Positions 40,901-48,845 are shown, counted from the first letter of the stretch. The stretch: DNA of 64,000 nt from Agromyces soli (GCF_022811605.1 NZ_CP094533.1:1674001-1738000); one strand, 5' to 3'. The notes: generated from the sequence alone by a model not told the origin. A program made the numbers and translations.

Positions 40901-41110
40901 GTGCTCGCCCTGCAGGCCCGAAAGGGCGAGCTGGTCGCGGGCGTGCTCGGAGCGGGTGCGGGACCGGCCGAGGCACCCGAGTCCGAGGCACCCGAGTCCG
41001 ACGCGCTCGCCCCCGACGCGCTCGCCTCCGACGCGCTCGCCCCCGATGACGTCGACTTCGCCGAGGCGCGGTTCAGCGCGGACGAACTGCGCGCCCTCCT
41101 CGACGGCTGA
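37988..41110 (+). CDS. SNF2-family DNA-dependent ATPase/helicase
   Basis: The 1040-aa protein has a long N-terminal region (about 540 residues, no SWIM cysteines seen) and a C-terminal SNF2 motor. Seen: motif I DDMGLGKT with Lys579, APTSVASNW, Walker B LVLDEAQFVKN, ALTGTPIENHLGELW, FRRG-type RRTKELVAPELPEKQE, LISLKAGGFGLNL, and motif VI QAIDRAHRIGRTERV. GTG 37988 follows GAGCAT by 6 nt (leaderless type). The C-terminus carries 15-bp DNA repeats encoding EAPES and DALAP units before a final FSADELRALLDG (HepA-like end). Role in transcription or repair is likely, exact role unknown. Confidence 0.92.
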   Translation: MTPPTDPADWRAALDGLVPARDPGVRGASAAPEGRASAGPNRQAPTPLALQFELRHRLEPRPGQWRGPKDEPATRLAQVDRLAARPMTRGARGAWVKQGLTWQNVAYQGEAGGYDPVHARWFAQFALLKGGNPGVYTPYGSDWITLDEYESPVLWALLAEAVRLGIPLVGGEATPTVRVLGPAELGLDASADDGGLSLAAVARFADQRAPAPVPLGGVRPIGRHGLYRAVFERGAIELAPFAAPPSAAQLALLDRPDPVRVPAAELAEFTRTHYFALAQAVPVASADGSFEPPPAPPAELVLQLRYETGDVVRAAWNWRFADGRVAEASAADAEDGEGRTDAERDPDLVARVLDVLGWVPFEAVVLRGIDAARFVAERLPELERLAGTRRLVIEERGERPDYRELLDPPELRVTMVESPKTDWLDLGVVVTVNGKPVPFLPLFRALAQGRKRLLLVDRSYLSLELPVFDELRALIAEAEGLVEWEAGLRLPREQALALYADFEDLAEFEGPALAWRALVAAVGGADASDGADAAPVPLEPPAEFALPLRPYQLEGFRWLARMRAAGLGAILADDMGLGKTAQALALVAHAVHEGSGPFLVVAPTSVASNWVAEAARFVPGLRVARLTTTERAGRPGIAEAAASADLVVTSYAVLRLEAARFAEVAWGGLVLDEAQFVKNPKTRVHEAARAIRAPFVLALTGTPIENHLGELWAILRLVAPGLFPSRRGFDERYRRPIEDDGNAERLAKLRRRIRPFLLRRTKELVAPELPEKQEQTVAVELSAAHRRVYDATLQRERQKLLDLVKDESGRFILYRSLTLLRMLALDPGLIDPAHDGLGSAKLDALLEQLDELIAEGHRAIVFSQFTSFLARAAARLESAGIPFALLDGSTPVTRRDAEAARFRAGEAQVFLISLKAGGFGLNLVEADYVFLLDPWWNPASEQQAIDRAHRIGRTERVMVYRLVAADTIEEKVLALQARKGELVAGVLGAGAGPAEAPESEAPESDALAPDALASDALAPDDVDFAEARFSADELRALLDG
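40970..41044 (+). repeat. 15-bp in-frame tandem repeats in the SNF2 gene
   Basis: Two copies of GAGGCACCCGAGTCC (40970-40999) followed by three of GACGCGCTCGCCCCC (41000-41044, one base changed in the middle copy). They encode an acidic, Ala/Pro-rich linker before the last 25 residues and could vary in copy number. Confidence 0.85.
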
Positions 41111-41141
41111 TCCCGGCCTCCCGCACCGCCGTGCGACGCAC

Positions 41142-41193
41142 GACGTCGATTTCTGCGGGTGCCGAACGCTCGCGAGCCGCGAAGACCGACGTC
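41142..41193. repeat. 52-bp intergenic palindrome, copy D
   Basis: Begins and ends with GACGTC, left arm GACGTCGATTTCTGCGGGTG; the right arm has partly diverged. Located between the convergent SNF2 and MFS genes and touching the MFS stop (41192). Confidence 0.75.
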
Positions 41194-42550
41194 ATGCCCG
41201 GGGGCTTCTGTCGGCGTCGGGGTCGGAGCGCGGGCGCCGGCGGCGGGGCTCCTCGATGCCGAGGTGAACCCGGGTGCGCTTGCGCTCGATGACGATCATG
41301 AGCGCACCGAGCGCCCAGAGCGGCAGCTGCGTGAGGAATGCGATCTTGAACGCCTCGAGCGAGTAGTTCTCGGGCGTGCCCGCGCCCTGCAGGTCCATCG
41401 CGAGGCCGATCAGGAAGATCGCGATGAGCGCCGCGATGAAGCCGCCGCCGTTCACGATGCCGTTCGCCGTGCTGAGCCGGTGGCTCGGGTTGTAGGTGCG
41501 CGCGTGGTCGAAGGCGATCATCGAGGCCGGTCCGCCCGTCGCGAGCGCGAGCGCCAGCCCGAACAGCAGCCACAGCGGCGTCTGCCCGGGCCACACGATC
41601 ACGGCGACCCAGACCAGCGCCTGGATGCCGACGATCGGCAGCACCAGCAGCCGTGAACGGCGCATCGGATGCCGGCTCGAGAGCAGCCCGATCACCGGAC
41701 CGACGATCATGCCGAACACGACGAAGACGCTCACGATGAGCGAGGCGGTCGCGGGGCTCAAGCCCTCGCCGCTCGTGAGGAACGGGAAGCCCCAGAGCAT
41801 CACGAAGGCGGTGCCCGCGAACGGCGTCGTGAAGTGCGACCAGAACGCCAGACGGGTCGCCGGGTGCCCCCAGCTCTCGCGGAATCCCTCGCGCAGGTCG
41901 GCGGCCGAGGTGACGGCGCGGATGGCGCCCGTCTCGGTGTTCACCGCGACATCGGCGTCGCGGCCGGGCGGCCGGTTGCGGATGACGCCGAACGTCAGCA
42001 CGGCGAAGAGCACCCCGAGCCCGGCGAGGCTGCCGAACGCGACCGACCAGCTCGTCGCGTGCAGCAGAGCCGCCATGGGCAGCAGCGCGAGCAGCTGCCC
42101 GAGCTGACCGACGATGCCCGTCATCTGCACGATGAACGGGGAGCGCTGGGCGGGGAACCACGTCGCGACCACGCGAAGCACGCTCGGGAAGATCGCCGCG
42201 TCGCCCGCGCCGAGCAGCATGCGCGCGAAGATCGCGATGCCCACGTTCGGCGCGAACGCCATCACGAGCTGGCCCGTGGCCATCAGCAGCATGCCGATCG
42301 TGATGATCGGTCGGGCGCCGTAGCGGTCGAGCAGCAGGCCGACGGGGATCTGCATGAGCCCGTAGACGGCGAGCTGGATGACGGCGAACATCGACAGCGT
42401 CGAGGCATCCGCCTGGAAGCGCTCCGCCGCGTCGACCCCGACGGCGGAGAGGGAGGTGCGGTTCGTGACCGAGACGATGTACGCCGCGACGCCGACGGCC
42501 CAGACGACCCAGATGCGCCAGGGCGCTGCGGCGGCGACCCGGGTCACCAT
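41192..42550 (-). CDS. MFS transporter
   Basis: The 452-aa membrane protein has about 12 hydrophobic helices. The A-like loop between helices 2 and 3 is seen as VGLLLDRYGARPIITIGM (G-x-L-x-D-R-x-G-x-R), and the N-terminus contains VSVTNRTSLSAVG. The C-terminus is basic and cytoplasmic. Start 42550 overlaps the stop of the PPOX-type gene by 7 nt, so the two are co-transcribed. Substrate unknown; metabolite:H+ symport-like group is my best guess. Confidence 0.88.
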   Translation of the reverse strand: MVTRVAAAAPWRIWVVWAVGVAAYIVSVTNRTSLSAVGVDAAERFQADASTLSMFAVIQLAVYGLMQIPVGLLLDRYGARPIITIGMLLMATGQLVMAFAPNVGIAIFARMLLGAGDAAIFPSVLRVVATWFPAQRSPFIVQMTGIVGQLGQLLALLPMAALLHATSWSVAFGSLAGLGVLFAVLTFGVIRNRPPGRDADVAVNTETGAIRAVTSAADLREGFRESWGHPATRLAFWSHFTTPFAGTAFVMLWGFPFLTSGEGLSPATASLIVSVFVVFGMIVGPVIGLLSSRHPMRRSRLLVLPIVGIQALVWVAVIVWPGQTPLWLLFGLALALATGGPASMIAFDHARTYNPSHRLSTANGIVNGGGFIAALIAIFLIGLAMDLQGAGTPENYSLEAFKIAFLTQLPLWALGALMIVIERKRTRVHLGIEEPRRRRPRSDPDADRSPRA

Positions 42551-43017
42551 CCGATGAGCTTCGTGGGGCGCACGCGGAGCACGGTGGAGTAGTCGCCCGT
42601 CATCCGGTCGAGCGACCAGCCGAGCCGGTCGAGCCCGGTGCGGTACTTCGCGAGATAGGGCTCGCCGAGCCGCTGCATCCACTCGGCCGCGGACTCCTCG
42701 CCGAGCTCGGCGATGCCCTGGAACACGGTGACGTCCTCGCCCTCGGCGTCGGTCTCGAAGTGCACGAGCACCTTCGGGTCGCGGCGCACGTTGCGCGTCT
42801 TCACCGAGCCGGGCTGCACGAGCACCTGGATCGTGCCGCCCTCCCAGAGGAACCACACCGGCACCGCGTGCGGGAAGCCGTGCCGGTCGATCGTGCCGAG
42901 CCAGGCGACCTCGTCGGTGTCGAGCCGCGCGAGGGCCCGGGCGTGCAGGGGGTTCGCGGGGTCGAAGTCGAAGGGGGCGGGCGGCTCATGGGGCGGCGCG
43001 GGCGGTGAAGCTGGCAT
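42544..43017 (-). CDS. PPOX-class flavin/F420-dependent oxidoreductase
   Basis: The 157-aa protein is a split-barrel of the pyridoxamine-phosphate-oxidase-like class: DEVAWLGTIDRHGFPHAVPVWFLW, VLVQPGSVKTRNVRRDPKVLVHFET and the late YSTVLRVRPTKLIGW. These bind FMN or F420 and reduce assorted compounds; motifs (IRNVRRDPKV type) resemble F420-binding relatives of actinobacteria. It is divergent from a MarR gene with two GTTGC palindromes between them, suggesting local control. Confidence 0.82.
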   Translation of the reverse strand: MPASPPAPPHEPPAPFDFDPANPLHARALARLDTDEVAWLGTIDRHGFPHAVPVWFLWEGGTIQVLVQPGSVKTRNVRRDPKVLVHFETDAEGEDVTVFQGIAELGEESAAEWMQRLGEPYLAKYRTGLDRLGWSLDRMTGDYSTVLRVRPTKLIGW

Positions 43018-43095
43018 CTGGTGGTGACCTCCGCGACAAGCCTCGCAGCCCGGCCGGGGCGAGGCAAGCGAGGGGAGCGGCCGCGCCAATTCGGT

Positions 43096-43138
43096 GTTGC
43101 GGAATGCAACGGACAAGCGTAGCGTTGCATATGACAAC
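43096..43138. promoter_or_regulatory. Two GTTG...CAAC palindromes, probable MarR operators
   Basis: GTTGC-GGAAT-GCAAC (43096-43110) is a perfect inverted repeat, and a related GTTGCATATGACAAC (43124-43138) follows with start-to-start spacing of 28 bp. They lie in the gap between the PPOX and MarR genes. Confidence 0.7.
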
Positions 43139-43158
43139 AGCAGAACCGGGAGGTCGAG

Positions 43159-43626
43159 ATGGTCGAAACAGCAGGGCGCACGCCCGACGGCACCGCTCGC
43201 AGCGCGGACGCCGCCGCCATCCTGAGCGCCCTCATCGTCGTCTCCCGCCGCGGCGTCGCCGACGCCCGGACCGCGCGCACCCGGCTCTCGATGACTGAGC
43301 AATCGATCCTCGGCTACCTCGTCGAGCACCCGGGCGCCCGCTCCACCGACATCGCGCAGGCGTTCCGGCTGAACCGCTCGACGGTGTCCCGCCAGCTCGC
43401 CGGCCTCGTCCGGCTCGGCGTCGTGCGCGAGCTCGCCGACGCCTCGGGCCGAGGCACGCCCCTCGAGCTCACCGAGGAAGGCTGGGCCGCCTACCACGAG
43501 GCGATCGGCATCCTGCAGGGCGTCGTCGATCGCCACCTGTCCGACTGGAGCGATGACGAGGTGGCGCGCTTCGCGCGCGACCTGCAGCGCTTCAACCGCG
43601 ACGCCGGGGGCGAGACCCGCCCCTGA
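43159..43626 (+). CDS. MarR-family transcriptional regulator
   Basis: The 155-aa winged-helix protein shows MTEQSILGYLVEHPGARSTDIAQ, recognition-helix part RLNRSTVSRQLAGLVRLGVV and wing DASGRGTPLELTEEG. GGGAGG precedes ATG 43159. Two palindromes lie between it and the divergent PPOX/MFS pair. A dehydrogenase gene follows after 68 nt and may also be under its control. Confidence 0.9.
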   Translation: MVETAGRTPDGTARSADAAAILSALIVVSRRGVADARTARTRLSMTEQSILGYLVEHPGARSTDIAQAFRLNRSTVSRQLAGLVRLGVVRELADASGRGTPLELTEEGWAAYHEAIGILQGVVDRHLSDWSDDEVARFARDLQRFNRDAGGETRP

Positions 43627-43694
43627 CGTCGCCCGAGCGCGCGGTCCCGCCGCCGCTCGAGCATCTCCACCAGAAGCTCCACAAGAGAAGAGGA

Positions 43695-44555
43695 ATGACC
43701 ATGCAACACATCACCGTGCTCGGCACCGGAGTGCTCGGCTCGCAGATCGCGTTCCAGACCGCGTACCACGGCTTCGACGTGGTGGCCTACGACGTCGACG
43801 AGCCCGCGCTCGCCGCGGCGGAGGAGCGCTTCGCCAAGCTCGCCGAGACCTACCGCGCCGAGGGCGTGGCCGGGGCGGCCGACGGCAAGGCGGAGGAGGC
43901 GCTCGCGCGCATCCGCACGAGCCACGTGCTCGCCGAGGCTGTCGCCGACGCGGACCTCGTGATCGAGGCCGTGCCGGAGAACCCCGACATCAAGAAGTCC
44001 GTCTACGAGGAGCTCGGCCGGGTCGCCCCCGCCCGCACGATCTTCGCGACGAACTCCTCGACCCTGCTGCCGAGCGCGCTCGCCCCGTTCACCGGGCGGC
44101 CCGAGCAGTTCCTCGCCCTGCACTTCGCGAACCGCGTCTGGGCGCACAACACCGCCGAGGTGATGGGCACCGAGCAGACCGACCCGGCCGTGTACCGCGC
44201 GGTCGTCGAGTTCGCCGGGAAGATCGGCATGGTCCCGATCGAGATCAAGAAGGAGAAGGCCGGCTACCTGCTGAACTCGCTGCTCGTGCCGTTCCTGCAG
44301 GCCGCCGGCGAGCTGCTCGTCGACGGTATCGCCGAGCCCGAGGCGATCGACCAGACCTGGCGCATCGGCACCGGCGCGCCGATGGGGCCGTTCCAGATCT
44401 ACGACATCGTCGGCCTGACGACGGCGTACAACATCTCGATGATGGGCGACGAGAAGCAGCGCGCCTTCGCGGCGCTCATCAAGGAGCGCTACATCGACCA
44501 GGGCAAGCTCGGCGTCGCCACGGGCGAGGGGTTCTACACCTACCCCGCGGCCTGA
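43695..44555 (+). CDS. 3-hydroxyacyl-CoA dehydrogenase
   Basis: The 286-aa NAD-dependent enzyme oxidises 3-hydroxyacyl-CoA or a similar short substrate. Seen: VLGTGVLGSQIAFQTA Rossmann motif, YDVDEPAL with the NAD-selecting Asp, VIEAVPENPDIKKSVYEEL, FATNSSTLLPSAL, ALHFANRVW (His of the catalytic dyad) and EKAGYLLNSLLVP. It is single-domain, without an enoyl-CoA hydratase part. ATG 43695 lies close behind AAGAGGA; ATG 43701 is equally possible. A terminator hairpin follows at 44629. Confidence 0.9.
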   Translation: MTMQHITVLGTGVLGSQIAFQTAYHGFDVVAYDVDEPALAAAEERFAKLAETYRAEGVAGAADGKAEEALARIRTSHVLAEAVADADLVIEAVPENPDIKKSVYEELGRVAPARTIFATNSSTLLPSALAPFTGRPEQFLALHFANRVWAHNTAEVMGTEQTDPAVYRAVVEFAGKIGMVPIEIKKEKAGYLLNSLLVPFLQAAGELLVDGIAEPEAIDQTWRIGTGAPMGPFQIYDIVGLTTAYNISMMGDEKQRAFAALIKERYIDQGKLGVATGEGFYTYPAA

Positions 44556-44628
44556 GTCGCCGGGGGCCCGCCCGGTCCCGCGCCCGGCTCGACGGCTCCG
44601 GCGCGGCCGACGGCTCCGGCGAACGACG

Positions 44629-44664
44629 GAACGCCCGCCCCTCCACTCGGAGGGGCGGGCGTTC
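44629..44664. terminator. Bidirectional terminator
   Basis: Perfect 16-bp stem (left arm GAACGCCCGCCCCTCC) with 4-nt loop ACTC, between the convergent dehydrogenase gene and ABC exporter operon. Confidence 0.88.
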
Positions 44665-44680
44665 TGCGTGCGGTGAGCGA

Positions 44681-46834
44681 CTAGCTCGTCTCGGCGGCGC
44701 CCGCCGAACGCTGGGCCGAGGCCGGAGCCCCGCCCTGGGCGTCGGCGGTCGCGCCGCCGTCGCCGTCGCTGCGCTCGCCGTCGACCGTCTCGTCGTCGGC
44801 GTCGCCCGTGACGACCGTGCCGTCGCCGAGCGCCGCCTCGGCGTCGAGGTCGGTGGCCGCCTGCTCGAACTGCGAGTTGTAGAGGCGGTAGTACGCACCC
44901 TTCTTCTCGATCAGCTGCTCGTGGTTGCCCTGCTCGACGATGTCGCCGTGCTCCATCACGAGGATGAGGTCGGCGTCGCGGATCGTCGAGAGCCGGTGCG
45001 CGATCACGAAGGAGGTGCGTCCCTCGCGGAGCGCCGCCATCGCGTTCTGCAGCAGCAGCTCGGTGCGGGTGTCGACGGAGCTCGTCGCCTCGTCGAGGAT
45101 CAGCACCGAGGGCTGCGACACGAACGCGCGCGCGATCGTGATGAGCTGCTTCTCGCCGGCGGACACGTTGGCGGCGTCCTCGTCGAGCACGGTGTCGTAC
45201 CCGTCGGGCAGCGAGTGCACGAAGCGGTCCACGTAGGTGGCCTTCGCCGCGGCGACGATCTCGTCGTCGCTCGCCGACTGCCGGCCGTAGCGGATGTTCT
45301 CGCGGATGGTGCCGGCGAACAGCCACGGGTCCTGCAGCACCATGCCGGTGCGGGCGCGGACGTCGTGCCGGGTGAGCTCGGCGATGTCCTGCCCGTTCAG
45401 CAGGATGCGGCCGCCGTTCAGCTCGTAGAACCGCATGATGAGGTTCACGAGCGTCGTCTTGCCGGCGCCCGTCGGCCCCACGATCGCGACCGTCTGTCCG
45501 GGCTCGACGCGGAACGAGAGGTCGCGGATCAGCGGCCGGTCGGGGTGGTACGCGAACGAGACGTGCTCGAACTCGATCGTGCCGTCGCCGCTCGTCGGGG
45601 CGGGCGCGTCGGCCGCGTCGGCCTCCTGCTCGTCCTGGTCGAGCAGCTCGAAGACGCGCTCGGCCGAGGCCGTGCCCGACTGCACCACGGCGGCCATGCC
45701 GCCGAGCTCCGAGAGGGGCTGCGTGAACTGCTGCGAGTACTGGATGAACGCCTGCACGTCGCCGAGCCGCAGCTGGCCGCCGGCCACCATGAGCCCGCCG
45801 AGCACCGCGATGCCGACGTACGTCAGGTTCCCGATGAACATCATGCCGGGCATCATGATGTTCGAGAGGAACTGCGCCTTGAACGAGGCCCGGTAGAGCT
45901 CCTCGTTCTCGGTCTTGAACGCCTCGAGGCTCGACTGCTCGCGACCGAACACCTTCACGAGCGCGTGGCCCGAGAACGACTCCTCGACGCGGGCGTTCAG
46001 CCGGCCGACCTTGCGCCATTGGATGCCGAAGGCCTTCTGCGACTTCGGGCCGATGATGCCGAAGATCACGGCCATGAGCGGCAGCGAGACGAGGGCGACG
46101 AGGGAGAGCTGCCACGAGATCGAGAACATCATGACGAGCACGCCGACCACGGTGAGCACGGCGGTGAGCGCCCCGGAGAGCGACTGCTGCATCATCTGGG
46201 TGATGTTGTCGATGTCGTTCGTCACGCGCGAGATCAGCTCGCCGCGCTGCACCCTGTCGAAGTAGCTGAGCGGCAGGCGGTTGATCTTCGCCTCGACCTC
46301 TTCGCGCAGGCGCCACATGGTGCGCACCATGATGACGTTGATCACGTAGCCCTGGAGCCAGGTGAGCACCGCCGCCGCGAAGTACAGGCTGAGCACCAGG
46401 ATGATGACCTGGCTGAGTCGCACGAAGTCGATGCCCTCGCCGGGGACGACCCCGGCCGCGGCGACGATGTTCGCGATCTCCTCCTGGCCGGCGGCGCGGA
46501 GCTGCTCGACGGCCTGCTCGGTCGTCGTTCCCGCCAGGAGCTGCGAGCCGATGACACCGGCGAAGACGAGGTTCGTCGCCTCGCCGAGCACCTTCGGGCC
46601 GAGCACGGTGAGCAGCACGCCGACCGCGCCGAGGAGCGAGACCAGGGCGAAGGCGTACTTGTGCGGGGCCAGGAGGCCGAGGAGCCGGCCGAAGGACTGG
46701 CGGAAGTTCTTCGCCTTGCCCGGCGCGACCGCCCCCGACCAGTCGTCGGCGGAGATGCGGGCCTGCTCGGCGAGCTCGAGTTCGAGCTTCTCCTCTTCGC
46801 TGAGCTCCGGCTGCTGCGGGGTCGTGCGGGTCAT
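44681..46834 (-). CDS. Heterodimeric ABC exporter, subunit with consensus Walker B
   Basis: The 717-aa protein has a TMD-NBD arrangement: charged N-terminus, six helices, then Walker A GPTGAGKTT, ABC signature VSAGEKQL (departing from LSGGQ) and Walker B SVLILDEATSSVD with the catalytic Glu, followed by IAHRLSTIRDADLI. A 60-residue acidic, Ala/Gly-rich C-terminal tail is extra. Start 46834 overlaps the partner stop by ATGA. With the partner it makes a multidrug-type exporter in which one ATP site is degenerate, as in TM287/288 and LmrCD. Confidence 0.92.
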   Translation of the reverse strand: MTRTTPQQPELSEEEKLELELAEQARISADDWSGAVAPGKAKNFRQSFGRLLGLLAPHKYAFALVSLLGAVGVLLTVLGPKVLGEATNLVFAGVIGSQLLAGTTTEQAVEQLRAAGQEEIANIVAAAGVVPGEGIDFVRLSQVIILVLSLYFAAAVLTWLQGYVINVIMVRTMWRLREEVEAKINRLPLSYFDRVQRGELISRVTNDIDNITQMMQQSLSGALTAVLTVVGVLVMMFSISWQLSLVALVSLPLMAVIFGIIGPKSQKAFGIQWRKVGRLNARVEESFSGHALVKVFGREQSSLEAFKTENEELYRASFKAQFLSNIMMPGMMFIGNLTYVGIAVLGGLMVAGGQLRLGDVQAFIQYSQQFTQPLSELGGMAAVVQSGTASAERVFELLDQDEQEADAADAPAPTSGDGTIEFEHVSFAYHPDRPLIRDLSFRVEPGQTVAIVGPTGAGKTTLVNLIMRFYELNGGRILLNGQDIAELTRHDVRARTGMVLQDPWLFAGTIRENIRYGRQSASDDEIVAAAKATYVDRFVHSLPDGYDTVLDEDAANVSAGEKQLITIARAFVSQPSVLILDEATSSVDTRTELLLQNAMAALREGRTSFVIAHRLSTIRDADLILVMEHGDIVEQGNHEQLIEKKGAYYRLYNSQFEQAATDLDAEAALGDGTVVTGDADDETVDGERSDGDGGATADAQGGAPASAQRSAGAAETS

Positions 46835-48564
46835 CGTGCGGCCTCCACTCCGAGCTGGGATTCGACGATCTCGCGATACGTCTGGCACGTCTCGAGGAGC
46901 TCGGCGTGCGTGCCGACGCCCACCATCCCGCCGTCGTCGAGGACGACGATGCGGTCGGCGTCGGTGATCGTGGAGACGCGCTGCGCGACCACGATCTTCG
47001 TGACCTCGGGGAGCTCGCGCCAGAGCGCCTGGCGGAGTCTGGCGTCGGTCGTGAGGTCGAGCGCCGAGAACGAGTCGTCGAAGACGAGGATCTCGGGCGC
47101 GTGCACGATCGCCCTGGCGATGGCGAGCCGCTGACGCTGCCCGCCCGACACATTGGTGCCGCCCTGGGCGATGCGCGCGTCGAGCCCGCCCGGCATCTCT
47201 TCGACGAAGTCGCGGCCCTGCGCGATCTCGAGCGCGTGCCAGAGCTCCTCGTCGGTGGCGTCCTCGCGGCCGAAGCGCAGGTTCGATCCGACGGTGCCGC
47301 TGAACAGGAAGGGGCGCTGCGGCACGAGGCCGATCGTCTGCCAGAGCGCGTCGAGGTCGGCGCGGCGCACGTCGACGCCGTTCACCAGCACCTCGCCGCT
47401 CGTCGCGTCGAAGAGCCGAGGGATGAGCGAGACGAGCGTCGTCTTGCCGGCGCCCGTGGAGCCCACGATGGCGACGGTCTCGCCGCGGGCGGCGCTGAAG
47501 GAGATGCCCTCGAGCACGGGGTGCTCGGCGCCGGGGTAGGTGAACGCCGCGTCGCGGAAGGCCACCGTGCCGGTCTCGGGGAACTCGCTGACGGCGTCGG
47601 CCGGGCGCGCGAGCGAGGTATCGGCGTGCAGCACCTCGCCGATGCGGTCGGCCGAGACCGCCGCACGCGGGATCATCATCGTCATGAAGCTCGCCATGAG
47701 CACGCCGCCGAGGATGATGCCGATGTACTGCATGAAGGCGAGCAGCGTGCCGATCTGCACGCCGCCCTGATCGACCTCGATCGCGCCGAACCAGATCACC
47801 GCGATGGTGGTGACGTTCAGGATCAGCATGAAGAGGGGGAAGAGCAGCACGAAGAGCGAACCGACCTTGCGGCCGACGACCATGATGTCGGTGTTCGCCT
47901 CGCGGAAGCGCTCTTCTTCGATCGGCTCGCGCACGAAGGCGCGGATGACGCGGATGCCGGTGAGCTGCTCGCGCATGACCCGGTTCACGCCGTCGAGCTT
48001 GCGCTGGTACGAGCGGAACAGCGGCACCATGCGGCCGATGACGAGGGCGGCGAGCACGAGCAGGGTGGGCACCGCGACGCCGATGATCCAGCTGAGCCCG
48101 ACGTCCTGCTGGAGCGCCATGATGATGCCGCCGATCGCGAGCAGCGGCGCCGTCACGAGGAACGTCGCCGCCATCATCGCGAGCATCTGCACCTGCTGCA
48201 CGTCGTTCGTGTTGCGCGTGATGAGCGAGCCGGGGCCGAACTTCGACACCTCGCGCTCGGAGAAGCTCGAGACGCGCTCGAAGACGTCGTTGCGGATGTC
48301 GCGGCCGAGCTGCATGGCCGCGCGGGCGGCGAAGTACGTGGCGACGATCGAGCACAGGATCTGGCCGAGCGAGATCGTGAGCATGAAGGTGCCCGTCGAC
48401 CAGATGTAGGCGGTGTCGCCGCGGGAGACGCCCTCGTCGACGATGTCGGCGTTCAGGCGCGGGAGGTAGAGGCTCGCGAGCGCGGAGAGGAACTGGAAGA
48501 CCAGCACCCCCAGCAAGAGCCATTTGTATGGTTTGAGGTATCTGACGAGCAGCTTTGCAAGCAC
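46831..48564 (-). CDS. Heterodimeric ABC exporter, subunit with degenerate Walker B
   Basis: The 577-aa TMD-NBD protein starts at GTG 48564 (VLAKLLVRYLKPYKW), the family-typical N-terminus. Seen: Walker A GSTGAGKTT, canonical signature VSGGQRQR and Walker B EILVFDDSFSALD, where Asp replaces the catalytic Glu. The pairing of a degenerate Walker B here with a deviant signature in the partner defines a single non-hydrolysing ATP site. An upstream extension to 48693 is not supported. It is transcribed first, behind two CGATATATCG palindromes. Confidence 0.92.
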   Translation of the reverse strand: MLAKLLVRYLKPYKWLLLGVLVFQFLSALASLYLPRLNADIVDEGVSRGDTAYIWSTGTFMLTISLGQILCSIVATYFAARAAMQLGRDIRNDVFERVSSFSEREVSKFGPGSLITRNTNDVQQVQMLAMMAATFLVTAPLLAIGGIIMALQQDVGLSWIIGVAVPTLLVLAALVIGRMVPLFRSYQRKLDGVNRVMREQLTGIRVIRAFVREPIEEERFREANTDIMVVGRKVGSLFVLLFPLFMLILNVTTIAVIWFGAIEVDQGGVQIGTLLAFMQYIGIILGGVLMASFMTMMIPRAAVSADRIGEVLHADTSLARPADAVSEFPETGTVAFRDAAFTYPGAEHPVLEGISFSAARGETVAIVGSTGAGKTTLVSLIPRLFDATSGEVLVNGVDVRRADLDALWQTIGLVPQRPFLFSGTVGSNLRFGREDATDEELWHALEIAQGRDFVEEMPGGLDARIAQGGTNVSGGQRQRLAIARAIVHAPEILVFDDSFSALDLTTDARLRQALWRELPEVTKIVVAQRVSTITDADRIVVLDDGGMVGVGTHAELLETCQTYREIVESQLGVEAAR

Positions 48565-48663
48565 GGGAGACTCCGGGATTCGATCGTGTCGGTGCGGAGG
48601 GACGCTCCATTGTGCAGCGCCCCGCCGACATCCGCGTACGCGGTCCGCGAACGCAAGGAAAAT

Positions 48664-48704
48664 CACGATATATCGCGTTCGACGAGGAGTCACGATATAT
48701 CGTG
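48664..48704 (-). promoter_or_regulatory. Twin CGATATATCG palindromes, probable PadR-type operator
   Basis: CACGATATATCGCG (48664-48677) and the perfect 14-bp palindrome CACGATATATCGTG (48691-48704), 27 bp apart, lie about 100-140 nt before the exporter GTG. AT-only cores in this GC-rich DNA stand out. The sequence resembles operators of PadR-family repressors that control ABC drug exporters; no such regulator gene is in the window. Confidence 0.7.
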
Positions 48705-48832
48705 TTTAGAAATCCCGCAACCACCGCTCGGGGGAGGCCGCATGGTCCCGGGGTACCATCTCCGTTCCGACCGGCATCCCAGTGCCGACGCCGCACGGCG
48801 ACCCATCCGCGCCCCGCGTCGGGCCTCCCGGT

Positions 48833-48838
48833 TAGACT
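48833..48838 (+). promoter_or_regulatory. metH -10 box, leaderless start
   Basis: TAGACT ends 7 nt before GTG 48846, so transcription should begin at or next to the start codon. There is no ribosome site and no cobalamin riboswitch between here and the exporter gene. Confidence 0.65.
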
Positions 48839-48845
48839 CGCCCGC

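Noticed and set aside
48565..48845. Cobalamin riboswitch before metH
   Set aside because: No recognisable B12-box core in the gap, and the -10 box 7 nt from the start codon leaves no room for a leader.
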